A stretch of DNA of 6,861 nt from CAZGRP01 sp964527995. GTDB taxonomy: Bacteria > Zhuqueibacterota > Zhuqueibacteria > Oceanimicrobiales > CAZGRP01. The stretch spans positions 1 through 6,861 of the forward strand of contig CAZGRP010000124.1 of NCBI GenBank assembly GCA_964527995.1, read 5' to 3'. Within the stretch, counting starts at the first letter, position 1; each line of letters opens with the position of its first letter. The position numbers and the translations under genes were made by a program. The notes under the pieces are model-generated. The model was not told the DNA's origin, did no database searches, and saw only the letters and a list, made by a program, of their open reading frames with translations. This document shows positions 1-6,773 of this stretch, piece by piece.

Positions 1-2619
1 AAAACCATTTCCCACTACAGAATCCTCGAAAAGCTCGGCGAAGGCGGCATGGGGGTGGTTTACAAAGCTGAGGATACGAAGCTCAAACGCACCGTAGCGC
101 TGAAATTTCTCACGCCCCTGGCTGTTGGAAGCGAAGAAGAGAAGGCGCGATTCGTCCATGAAGCCCAGGCGGCCGCCGCTTTGAATCATCCCAACATTTG
201 CACGGTTTACGAAATCGATGAAGCCCAGGGGAAGTCCTTTATTGCGATGGAATTCATCGAAGGCCGGAGTCTGAAAGAAATCATCGACTCCAACCTTCCG
301 AAGGTTTTGAACCTTCGGAAGGTTTTGGACATTACCATCCAGATTGCTCAGGGTCTGGATAAAGCTCACAAGCACGGCATCGCGCATCGGGACATCAAGC
401 CGGCGAACGTGATGGTCACCCAAGAGGGCGTGGCCAAGATCCTCGATTTTGGTCTTGCCAAGCTGTCCGGTCAGGTGGGGCTCACGAAGACCGGAACCAC
501 GATAGGCACGGCGGCCTACATGTCCCCAGAGCAGGCTCGAGGCGAGGAGGTTGATCACCGCACGGACATCTGGTCGTTGGGCGTTGTGCTGTACGAGATG
601 ATCACCGGACAATTGCCTTTCAGTGGCGAGTATGAGCAGGCGGTGGTCTATTCCATTGTCAATGAAGTACCGGAGCCGATCACGGGCTTGCGGAGCGGGG
701 TGCCCTTGGAGCTCGAGAGGATCGTAACCAAGTGCCTCGAGAAGAAGCCGGCCGAGCGCTACCAGAGCGCGGGGGACCTGATGGCCGACCTGCGTCACGT
801 ACAGCGGACGATGGAGGCTCCGACCCCACGACCCCGGCCATCATCCCCGTCCGCGGTGACTGGCCATGCGGCCCGGCGCTGGCCCTATGTGGCAGCTTTG
901 GTGGTCGTGGCGGCCATTGCCATAGGAATGCTCCTGCGATTTTCCGCCCCAGGCGAAAAGCAGGTCGTCCCTGAGAGAAAAATGTTGGCCGTGTTGCCCT
1001 TTGAGAACTTGGGCCCGCCCGAGGACGAGTATTTTGCGGACGGGATCACCGAGGAGATCACGGCGCGCCTGGCGGGTATTCGAACGTTGGGCATCATCGC
1101 TCGAACCAGCGCCATGCAGTACAAGAAAACCAACAAGTCCATTCCACAGATCGGCGAGGAACTGCGCGTTGACTACATCCTGGAAGGAACGGTTCGTTGG
1201 CAGAAATCTTCGAACGGTGCGGACCGGGTCCGGATTACGCCGCAGTTGATTCGGGTTTCTGATGCCACTCATGTCTGGGCGCAAGTATATGACGAAGTCC
1301 TGACCGAGATCTTCCAGGTGCAATCCGATGTCGCCCAGAAGGTGGTCTCTTCATTGAACCTCACTCTTCTGGAACCGGAGCGCCGGTCGCTCACAAGGAA
1401 ACCAACGGACAACCTGGAAGCCTACGATTCGTACCTGCGAGGCAATCAGTATTTTGATCAAAGTCTTTTCACAGACAGAACGTCGATGGAGCTTGCTATC
1501 CTGCTCTATGAGAAGACCGTCGAGTTGGATTCCAGTTTCGCTCTCGCCTATGCCAAGCTGTCGCGGGCTTACACGGAGCTATATTGGCACCAGGACCGGC
1601 GAGCAGAGGATCTCGCAAAGGCCAGGCAGGCCGTGGAAAAGGCCCTGGAGCTGAGTCCCGGCCTGCCCGAAGCACACATGGCACTGGGGTCTTACCACTA
1701 CCACGCAGGGGACTTCGACCGCGCCCTGAGAGAATTCGCCCTCGCGCAAGAAAGTCAACCCCAAAACAGCGATCTTCTGGCAGAGATCGGCTACGTGCGA
1801 CGACGACAGGGTAAGATGGAGTTGGCCGTCACCAACCTCAAGGAGGCCCTGGAGCTTGACCCTCGATCCATCACAAAAGCCTTCATCCTCGGAGATACGT
1901 ACCTTCGCATGCGCCAGTACTTGGACGCGGAAACGTACCTCGATCACGCGATCTCCCTGGCGCCAGACAGAATCGATACCTACGTGGTGAAGGCCTGGCT
2001 CTACGTGATGCGTAACGGCGACATTCAGGCCGCCCGACGCCTTTTGCAAAAGGCCTCGGAGATGGGGAAGCCGGCGCCGCTTTTTAGCCACTTCTGGGCT
2101 TTGATCGTTGCCTGTGCCGGCGACTACGAGGCGGCCCTGGAAAAATTTTCGGTCGAGGAGCCGAATTACTTGCCCGGGGCCAGTTATTACAACAGGGCGG
2201 CCATATACGGTCTGTTGGGTAAGCCTGAGCGGGAGCACGCCTACTACGACTCAGCCCGCGCCGCGCTCGAAAGAGGTGCTGCAGCGGCTCCGCAGGATGC
2301 GCGCTATCACAGCGGTCTCGGCATTGCCTATGCCGGATTGGGGCGCAGGGAAGACGCGATCCGCGAGGGAGAATTGGCGGCGCGGCTGACACCCCTGTCC
2401 GGGGACGTGATACAAAACTATTTCATTGCTTCCAACCTGGCTCGAACGTATGCCATGGTCGGTGAATTCGATGCGGCCGTTGATCAGCTCGAAGAATTGC
2501 TGTCCATCCCGTCCCTTGTCTCGACCGCCTCCATTCGCGTCAATCCATTGTGGAAGCCGCTGCGCGGGTACCCCCGTTTTCAGCGGCTGCTGGAAAAGTA
2601 CTCGAAGGGAGGTTCATGA
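1..2619 (+). CDS. Membrane Ser/Thr protein kinase with TolB-like and TPR domains (5' end outside window)
   Basis: This is a Hanks-type Ser/Thr kinase that should phosphorylate proteins in the cytoplasm and sense through an extracytoplasmic TPR region. Window position 1 is already in frame (KTISHYRILEKLGEGGMG). By comparison with the gene at 6770, only about three codons (MIG) are missing, so the ATG at 49, inside the glycine loop, is not the start. Using in-window residue numbers, I see the glycine loop at 12-20, VALK lysine K35, likely helix-C glutamate E54, HRD with D131, DFG with D149, and the MSPEQ segment that ends the activation loop. A proline-rich linker leads to one membrane helix at about 294-312. 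A TolB-like domain (MLAVLPFENL onward) covers about 328-460, followed by roughly nine TPR-like helix pairs to residue 872. All catalytic residues are present, so an active kinase is likely. The ligand and substrates cannot be read from the sequence. Confidence 0.93.
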   Translation, partial: KTISHYRILEKLGEGGMGVVYKAEDTKLKRTVALKFLTPLAVGSEEEKARFVHEAQAAAALNHPNICTVYEIDEAQGKSFIAMEFIEGRSLKEIIDSNLPKVLNLRKVLDITIQIAQGLDKAHKHGIAHRDIKPANVMVTQEGVAKILDFGLAKLSGQVGLTKTGTTIGTAAYMSPEQARGEEVDHRTDIWSLGVVLYEMITGQLPFSGEYEQAVVYSIVNEVPEPITGLRSGVPLELERIVTKCLEKKPAERYQSAGDLMADLRHVQRTMEAPTPRPRPSSPSAVTGHAARRWPYVAALVVVAAIAIGMLLRFSAPGEKQVVPERKMLAVLPFENLGPPEDEYFADGITEEITARLAGIRTLGIIARTSAMQYKKTNKSIPQIGEELRVDYILEGTVRWQKSSNGADRVRITPQLIRVSDATHVWAQVYDEVLTEIFQVQSDVAQKVVSSLNLTLLEPERRSLTRKPTDNLEAYDSYLRGNQYFDQSLFTDRTSMELAILLYEKTVELDSSFALAYAKLSRAYTELYWHQDRRAEDLAKARQAVEKALELSPGLPEAHMALGSYHYHAGDFDRALREFALAQESQPQNSDLLAEIGYVRRRQGKMELAVTNLKEALELDPRSITKAFILGDTYLRMRQYLDAETYLDHAISLAPDRIDTYVVKAWLYVMRNGDIQAARRLLQKASEMGKPAPLFSHFWALIVACAGDYEAALEKFSVEEPNYLPGASYYNRAAIYGLLGKPEREHAYYDSARAALERGAAAAPQDARYHSGLGIAYAGLGRREDAIREGELAARLTPLSGDVIQNYFIASNLARTYAMVGEFDAAVDQLEELLSIPSLVSTASIRVNPLWKPLRGYPRFQRLLEKYSKGGS
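292..327 (+). repeat. 18-bp tandem duplication that is also an inverted repeat
   Basis: Two 18-base units (292-309 and 310-327) differ at one base, CCG versus CGG, and encode NLPKVL followed by NLRKVL. Each unit begins with a 15-base near-palindrome. The first 15 bases of unit 1 (292-306) are the exact reverse complement of those of unit 2 (310-324), separated by TTG, so the RNA could form a 15-bp stem. The site lies between the helix-C/hinge region and the catalytic loop of the kinase, where an extra six residues could be tolerated as a loop. Confidence 0.85.
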
Positions 2620-2690
2620 TCGGCCAAACCACCACTCATTCTCGCATCTTGGAGAAGCTCGGCGAAGGCGGTATGGGTGGAGGGCATTGA
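2616..2690 (+). pseudogene. N-terminal remnant of a second Ser/Thr kinase gene
   Basis: The ATG at 2616 overlaps the TGA of the upstream kinase gene (ATGA, 2616-2619). It opens a 24-codon frame reading MIGQTTTHSRILEKLGEGGM and then GGGH and a stop. The first twenty codons align without gaps with the starts of the kinases at 1 and at 6770, including the LGEGGMG glycine loop. Similarity ends at about 2679, where the intact genes continue (V/I)VYKAED. No invariant lysine, HRD or DFG follows, so no kinase can be made. A short peptide may still be translated by coupling to the upstream gene. A purpose-made leader peptide is possible but much less likely than a broken gene, given the matching C-terminal remnant at 6645-6773. 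Confidence 0.85.
2677..2684 (+). repeat. Left copy of 8-bp direct repeat GTGGAGGG
   Basis: GTGGAGGG sits exactly where homology to the kinase N-terminus runs out. The same octamer occurs at 6637-6644, just before the kinase C-terminal remnant. In both places the codon phase is .GT GGA GGG. It may be a target duplication or a microhomology junction. At eight bases, chance cannot be excluded. Confidence 0.5.
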
Positions 2691-2726
2691 GCACAAATTC
2701 TTCAGCAGGCAATCGAACTCATGAAA

Positions 2727-2733
2727 GGGGAGG
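2727..2733 (+). promoter_or_regulatory. Strong ribosome binding site that decides the FIST gene start
   Basis: GGGGAGG ends eight bases before the ATG at 2742, which is ideal Shine-Dalgarno spacing. An in-frame ATG at 2721 lies upstream of this site and would place it inside the coding sequence, so 2742 is the better start. The 51 bases between the kinase remnant's stop at 2690 and 2742 show no convincing promoter. Confidence 0.75.
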
Positions 2734-2741
2734 TGTTCCTC

Positions 2742-3956
2742 ATGGCCACGAGAGCAGGTGTCGGGTTCAGCGAGAACCCAAAGTCCTTCGATGCCGGTGT
2801 AGAGGCGGCCGGCGCCGCCATGGCACAGGCCGGCGCCGATCGGTGTGACCTGGCTATGATGTATTCCACATCGAAGCACGATCCTGTTCAGTTGCGAGAC
2901 GGCGTGCGCTCCGTGATCGGACCCACGGCGAGGCTGATCGGCGGCTATGCAATCGGTGCGTTCACCAGCGACCACTTGGGGTACGAGGGCTATCAGGTGG
3001 GTGTAGCAGTGATGTCGTCCGATTCGATGCAAGTGGACATGTTCATCGAAAAGGGATTGCCCGACAACGAGTTCGACGTCGGCGTGGCCCTGGGCGAACA
3101 GGTCAAGAGCAAGGACTACAAGGACACGCCAAACATCCTTCTCATGTACGACAGCATAAAAGACAAACCGCCGGAAGGCGTGGCGTTCAATATGAATCTG
3201 GCCACGCCGCTGATCGAGGGTATGGGTCAATCTCTCGGGAGCTGGCCACCGGCAGCCGGTGTCGGCATGATAGGCGATTGGCAGAGCAACCCGACGTACC
3301 AATGGTTCGACGACCGCATTGAGCAACAGGCAGCCATGGCGCTGGTACTTTCCGGGGGCGTGCGCATGGACACCATCATCATGCACGGCTGCAAGCCATC
3401 GAGCGGGTACCACACGATCACCAAGGCCGAACACAACGTGGTCCTCGAAATCGATGGCAAGCGGGCCGTCGACGCGATTGCTGACCTGCTTGGTGACGCA
3501 TACAAGAGCTGGGAGGAGTACCCGTTTTTCGTGACGCTCGGTCTGAACAAGGGCGACAGATTCGGCGAGTTCAGAGAACAAGAATACGCGAATCGTCTGG
3601 TCATGGGCGTGGACAAGGAGCGCGGCGGCTTGCTGATGTTCGAGCCAGACCTGAAAGCAGGATCTGAAGTGCAACTGATGCGGCGCAGCATCGATTTCAA
3701 CTACATGGGCGAACGAGCGGCCGATCTGCTGGAACGCGTTGCAGACCGGAAACCGTTCTTCGCGCTGTACATCGACTGCGCAGGCCGGGCCGGCGCGTAC
3801 AGTGGCACCGAGGGTGAGGAAGCCGAAGAAGTTCAGAAGGCCATCGGTGCCAGGATGCCGCTGCTCGGCATGTATTCAGGCGTCGAGATTGCCAAGGTCG
3901 GACGGGACATGCAAGCGCTCGACTGGACTGGAGTGCTCTGTGTTTTCAGCGAGTAA
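2742..3956 (+). CDS. FIST N/C-domain sensory protein, possibly NosP-like
   Basis: This 404-residue protein has no signal peptide or membrane segment, so it should be cytoplasmic. It is made almost entirely of a FIST_N domain (about residues 4-215, opening RAGVGFSENPKSFDAG, with LIGGYAIGAFTS at 65-76) and a FIST_C domain (about 217-400, with CKPSSGYHTITKA from C217 and DCAGRAGAY around C346, ending LLGMYSGVEI...TGVLCVF). FIST proteins are ligand-binding sensors; some (NosP) bind haem, sense nitric oxide and regulate a co-encoded histidine kinase. The gene stops six bases before a histidine kinase start, which fits that pairing. Only five histidines are present (46, 78, 215, 224, 231), so few could ligate haem. 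The start at 2742 is chosen for its ribosome binding site. The FIST assignment is firm; the ligand is inferred. An amino-acid or other small-molecule ligand is equally possible. Confidence 0.9.
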   Translation: MATRAGVGFSENPKSFDAGVEAAGAAMAQAGADRCDLAMMYSTSKHDPVQLRDGVRSVIGPTARLIGGYAIGAFTSDHLGYEGYQVGVAVMSSDSMQVDMFIEKGLPDNEFDVGVALGEQVKSKDYKDTPNILLMYDSIKDKPPEGVAFNMNLATPLIEGMGQSLGSWPPAAGVGMIGDWQSNPTYQWFDDRIEQQAAMALVLSGGVRMDTIIMHGCKPSSGYHTITKAEHNVVLEIDGKRAVDAIADLLGDAYKSWEEYPFFVTLGLNKGDRFGEFREQEYANRLVMGVDKERGGLLMFEPDLKAGSEVQLMRRSIDFNYMGERAADLLERVADRKPFFALYIDCAGRAGAYSGTEGEEAEEVQKAIGARMPLLGMYSGVEIAKVGRDMQALDWTGVLCVFSE

Positions 3957-3962
3957 TTGCAT

Positions 3963-6608
3963 ATGAGCCAGCAAGGTCAGGACGCCGGGTCTTTGCAGAG
4001 TGAGATAGACTACTACAAGCGGCAAATCGAAGAACTGGCTGGAGAAAACCTGAAGTTTGACATAGCTGTCTCAGGCTTGAGGCATGAGGTCAGGCAGAGG
4101 CGCAAGGGCTTCGCCTTGCTTTCTGAACTGCAGCAGACCATCAGCGAGCAAACGGAGCTATCATCTTTCTTTGAAGTCACCATGGAGGCGATCAATGCCA
4201 CACTGGGCATGGATAAAACGGTCGTCCTCACGCCGACAGGCGAAGAGCATGCGTACCGGCCGAGTCAATGGCTGGGATTCCTCCAGCCAGATAGTGAACA
4301 GCTTTCCTCTCTATCCCTCCGATTTCCCGAAGCGTTTGCCGAGGGAAGCGGACTCTTGCTGGTCAACAGATCGACCGAGCCAACACCTCTTGTCGAAGAG
4401 ATCCGCTCTGCCTTCGATTTGCCGTACTTCATCTGTCTTCCCGTGATGGTGGAAAAGGCACCCATCGGCCTGCTCCTGTCCGGACGACTGAGGGAAGCCA
4501 AGCCCTTCTACCCACCCCTCGATCAAGGCGACGTGGATACCTTCCAGGCGATCGCCGGCTTGATTGCCTCCACAATTCGGAACCGGCGCCTGACGGTCTT
4601 GCGAGAAACAGATCGCCTCAAAACGGAGTTCTTCGCTAATATCTCCCACGAATTCCGAACGCCGATCACGCTCACGCTTGGTCCTCTCGACCAGATCCTG
4701 AAAGGACGTTACGGCGATGTTCCGGATGCGGTTGGCAGCCAGCTCCTCATCCTGCAGCGGAATCAGGAGCGTTTGTTGGCTCTGATCAACCAGGTTCTCG
4801 ATTTGTCCAAGTTGGAAGCAGGGAGCATGCAACTGAAGGCAGCGCCGATGCCCGACATCAATCGCTTTGTTGCCGAGCGGGTCGGACAATTCAGCTCGGC
4901 GGCTGAGGAACGCGGAATCGAATTGAAAGTCTTACCGGATCCGCAACTTGACGGAGCTGATCTCTACATCGATGGCGGGCAATTCGAGAAACTATTGTTT
5001 AACCTTGTGTCGAACGCGCTCAAATTTACACGACAGGGCTGCGTTGAAGTGTCCACCGAGATTCACCAGGGAGCGTTCCGCCTGGCAGTGAGGGACACAG
5101 GCATTGGAATCAAGCCGGATCAACTGCCGCACATCTTTGATCGTTTTCGGCAGGCGGACGGCAGCGAGTCGAGAGAACACGCCGGAACAGGGCTTGGCCT
5201 TGCATTGGTGAAGGAAGTCGCCAGGTTGCACGGTGGAGATGTGAAGGTCCACAGCGAGTACGGCAAGGGCAGCCTTTTCCATGTGACTATTCCGCTTGGA
5301 AAAAGCCACCTCGATCCCGCCTCGGTCGTGGAGGTGGCAGAAGAGCAGCGAACGACGCCCTCCGGCACTCGACAGAGGGTCTTCATCATACAAGAAGGCG
5401 CGGCAGGCCAGGAGGATGCAGACGAAACGAACAAGGAAACAGAGGCGGGGTTTGACACAGAAAAATCCACGGTCTTATACGTGGAAGACAACCCGGATCT
5501 GAGAAGATATGTGCGCCATTTGCTCGCTGAGCGATACAACGTCTTCCTTGCAGTAGACGGACGTGATGGTCTCGGAAAAGCCAGGAAGTACCGTCCGGAT
5601 ATTATCATCACCGACCAGATGATGCCTCAGATGAGCGGTCGTGCGCTCTTGCGAGCAATCCGAAACGATCAGGAGTTACATTCCATTCCAGTGATCTTCC
5701 TGACTGCTCGTGCCGGAGCCGAAGCGCGGATCGAAAGCCTCGATGCCGGAGCTGATGATTATGTCTGCAAGCCCTTCGACGAGGCAGAGCTCCTCATCCG
5801 GGTTCGGAACCTGCTTCAGGCACGGGCTCAGGAGAAAGAGCTTGCCGAGCTCAACCGTCAGCTCGGGTCGAAAGTGGAAGAACAGATGGCTCAACTCGAA
5901 TTGGCGAGCCGGATTCAGAAGGACTTGTTGCCCAAGGACATGCCCGAGATCGAGGGCTACGAGATCGTCGGCCGAAATCTTCCTGCAAAGGCTGTTGGAG
6001 GCGACTACTTCGACTTCATCCCACTTGATGAAAACCGAATCGCCGTCTGCCTGGGCGATGTTTGCGGCAAGGGTCTTCCAGCCTCGCTTTTGATGGCAAA
6101 CCTGCAGGCGACGGTCCGAGGGCAAGCCTGTTTCAGCGCGGATGCCAGGCAGTGTCTGGAGAGATCGAACAAACTGCTGTACGACAGCACGGACATGAAG
6201 ACGTTTGTGTCGCTTTTCTACGGCATCTTGGATATCGCAAAGCATTCTCTCCGTTACGCAAACGCCGGGCAAAACTGGCCCCTCATGTTTTCGCCCGGCA
6301 AGCCTCCGGTCGCGCTACAGACGAGTGGATTGGTGCTGGGCGCAATGGAGAAAGTGTCATACGAAGAAGAGGAAGTCATCATCAATCCCGGAGATTTGCT
6401 GGTCATCTATTCGGATGGCATATGCGAAGCCATGGATGAAGAATACGAGGAGTTTGGGGACCAAAGGCTTCAGGAGATTGTCACGCTTTACAAGGATGCC
6501 TCCGCCCGCGAGGTGGTGGAGAGGATTCTGTCGGCGGTGGAGCTGTTCACCCGAGGTGCAGAGCAAAGCGACGATATGACCCTGGTTGTCGTGAAGCGGA
6601 GAGATTAG
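3963..6608 (+). CDS. Soluble GAF-histidine kinase-receiver-PP2C phosphatase fusion
   Basis: This 881-residue protein joins a two-component kinase to a Ser/Thr phosphatase. In order there is a coiled coil (about 8-50), a GAF-like domain (about 50-205), and HisKA with phospho-acceptor H229 in FFANISHEFRTP. The ATPase domain has N347/N351 (N box), D378-TGIG and GTGLGL (408-413). The receiver (about 504-620) has acidic E508/D509, phospho-acceptor D551, T581 and K603. A helical linker (about 622-660) leads to a SpoIIE/RsbU-class PP2C domain (about 665-879) with GGDYFD at D681, GDVCGKG at D699, SDG at D818 and DD at 870-871. No membrane segment is seen, and all catalytic residues are intact. The ATG at 3963 is six bases after the FIST stop; an in-frame TTG at 3957 is an alternative. 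There is no clear Shine-Dalgarno site, suggesting translational coupling to the FIST gene. The likely role is phosphorelay control of dephosphorylation of an unknown target. Confidence 0.95.
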   Translation: MSQQGQDAGSLQSEIDYYKRQIEELAGENLKFDIAVSGLRHEVRQRRKGFALLSELQQTISEQTELSSFFEVTMEAINATLGMDKTVVLTPTGEEHAYRPSQWLGFLQPDSEQLSSLSLRFPEAFAEGSGLLLVNRSTEPTPLVEEIRSAFDLPYFICLPVMVEKAPIGLLLSGRLREAKPFYPPLDQGDVDTFQAIAGLIASTIRNRRLTVLRETDRLKTEFFANISHEFRTPITLTLGPLDQILKGRYGDVPDAVGSQLLILQRNQERLLALINQVLDLSKLEAGSMQLKAAPMPDINRFVAERVGQFSSAAEERGIELKVLPDPQLDGADLYIDGGQFEKLLFNLVSNALKFTRQGCVEVSTEIHQGAFRLAVRDTGIGIKPDQLPHIFDRFRQADGSESREHAGTGLGLALVKEVARLHGGDVKVHSEYGKGSLFHVTIPLGKSHLDPASVVEVAEEQRTTPSGTRQRVFIIQEGAAGQEDADETNKETEAGFDTEKSTVLYVEDNPDLRRYVRHLLAERYNVFLAVDGRDGLGKARKYRPDIIITDQMMPQMSGRALLRAIRNDQELHSIPVIFLTARAGAEARIESLDAGADDYVCKPFDEAELLIRVRNLLQARAQEKELAELNRQLGSKVEEQMAQLELASRIQKDLLPKDMPEIEGYEIVGRNLPAKAVGGDYFDFIPLDENRIAVCLGDVCGKGLPASLLMANLQATVRGQACFSADARQCLERSNKLLYDSTDMKTFVSLFYGILDIAKHSLRYANAGQNWPLMFSPGKPPVALQTSGLVLGAMEKVSYEEEEVIINPGDLLVIYSDGICEAMDEEYEEFGDQRLQEIVTLYKDASAREVVERILSAVELFTRGAEQSDDMTLVVVKRRD

Positions 6609-6636
6609 GCCATCGGATTATTGGAAGGCTGGAATA

Positions 6637-6644
6637 GTGGAGGG
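6637..6644 (+). repeat. Right copy of 8-bp direct repeat GTGGAGGG
   Basis: This octamer matches 2677-2684. It lies 28 bases after the phosphatase gene's stop and immediately before sequence that resembles a TPR-kinase C-terminus. Joining the two copies would give an in-frame 65-residue product made of the kinase's first and last segments. Confidence 0.5.
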
Positions 6645-6773
6645 GCACGCCTTGATGGGCTTGCTGCGCTACTCCATCACTCCAACAATCCTCTCGATCC
6701 GCGATATGACCCGTTGCGAGATAGGCCAGAGTTTCAGGAGCTCCTGATTAAGTATGCGAGGAGCGACGCATGA
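6645..6773 (+). pseudogene. C-terminal remnant of a TPR Ser/Thr kinase gene
   Basis: The frame ending at TGA 6771-6773 reads LDPRYDPLRDRPEFQELLIK and then YARSDA. It aligns with the end of the intact kinase at 1-2619 (VNPLWKPLRGYPRFQRLLEK then YSKGGS). The secure homology starts at about 6693. Upstream, LDGLAALLHHSNN (from about 6651) plausibly matches VDQLEELLSIPS of the same gene, with a short deletion. The frame is open from the phosphatase stop but contains no ATG before the homologous part other than out-of-frame ones, and no kinase body. Its stop overlaps the next kinase start as ATGA, as at 2616. I infer that it is the tail of the same gene whose head survives at 2616-2690. Confidence 0.8.

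Noticed and set aside
1579..2238. Open frame of 219 codons on the minus strand inside the TPR region
   Set aside because: It lies antisense to well-formed TPR repeats, with no recognisable domain and no ribosome binding site noted.
2687..2720. Possible promoter upstream of the FIST gene (TTGAGC as -35)
   Set aside because: No acceptable -10 box lies at the right spacing, so expression from the upstream kinase transcript is at least as likely.
2677..2724. Short frame from GTG 2677 ending TGA 2722-2724, overlapping the ATG at 2721
   Set aside because: It is only fifteen codons of unrecognised sequence. The ATGA overlap at 2721 is not used if the FIST protein starts at 2742. It could be the tail of a lost gene carried in with the cassette, but nothing supports that.
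2721..2741. Upstream ATG start for the FIST gene at 2721
   Set aside because: It would put the strong GGGGAGG site inside the coding region and add seven residues (MKGEVFL) before the conserved FIST opening.
2800..2845. Repeated GGCCGGCGCCG near the FIST start
   Set aside because: It encodes two similar alanine/glycine stretches in a GC-rich coding region. Low-complexity codon use explains it.
2580..3674. Open frame of 364 codons on the minus strand across the FIST gene
   Set aside because: It lies opposite a clear FIST protein, its translation resembles no family I know, and it spans the kinase/FIST junction. It is a shadow of GC-rich coding sequence.
6609..6644. Terminator after the phosphatase gene
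   Set aside because: No stable inverted repeat followed by a T run is visible.
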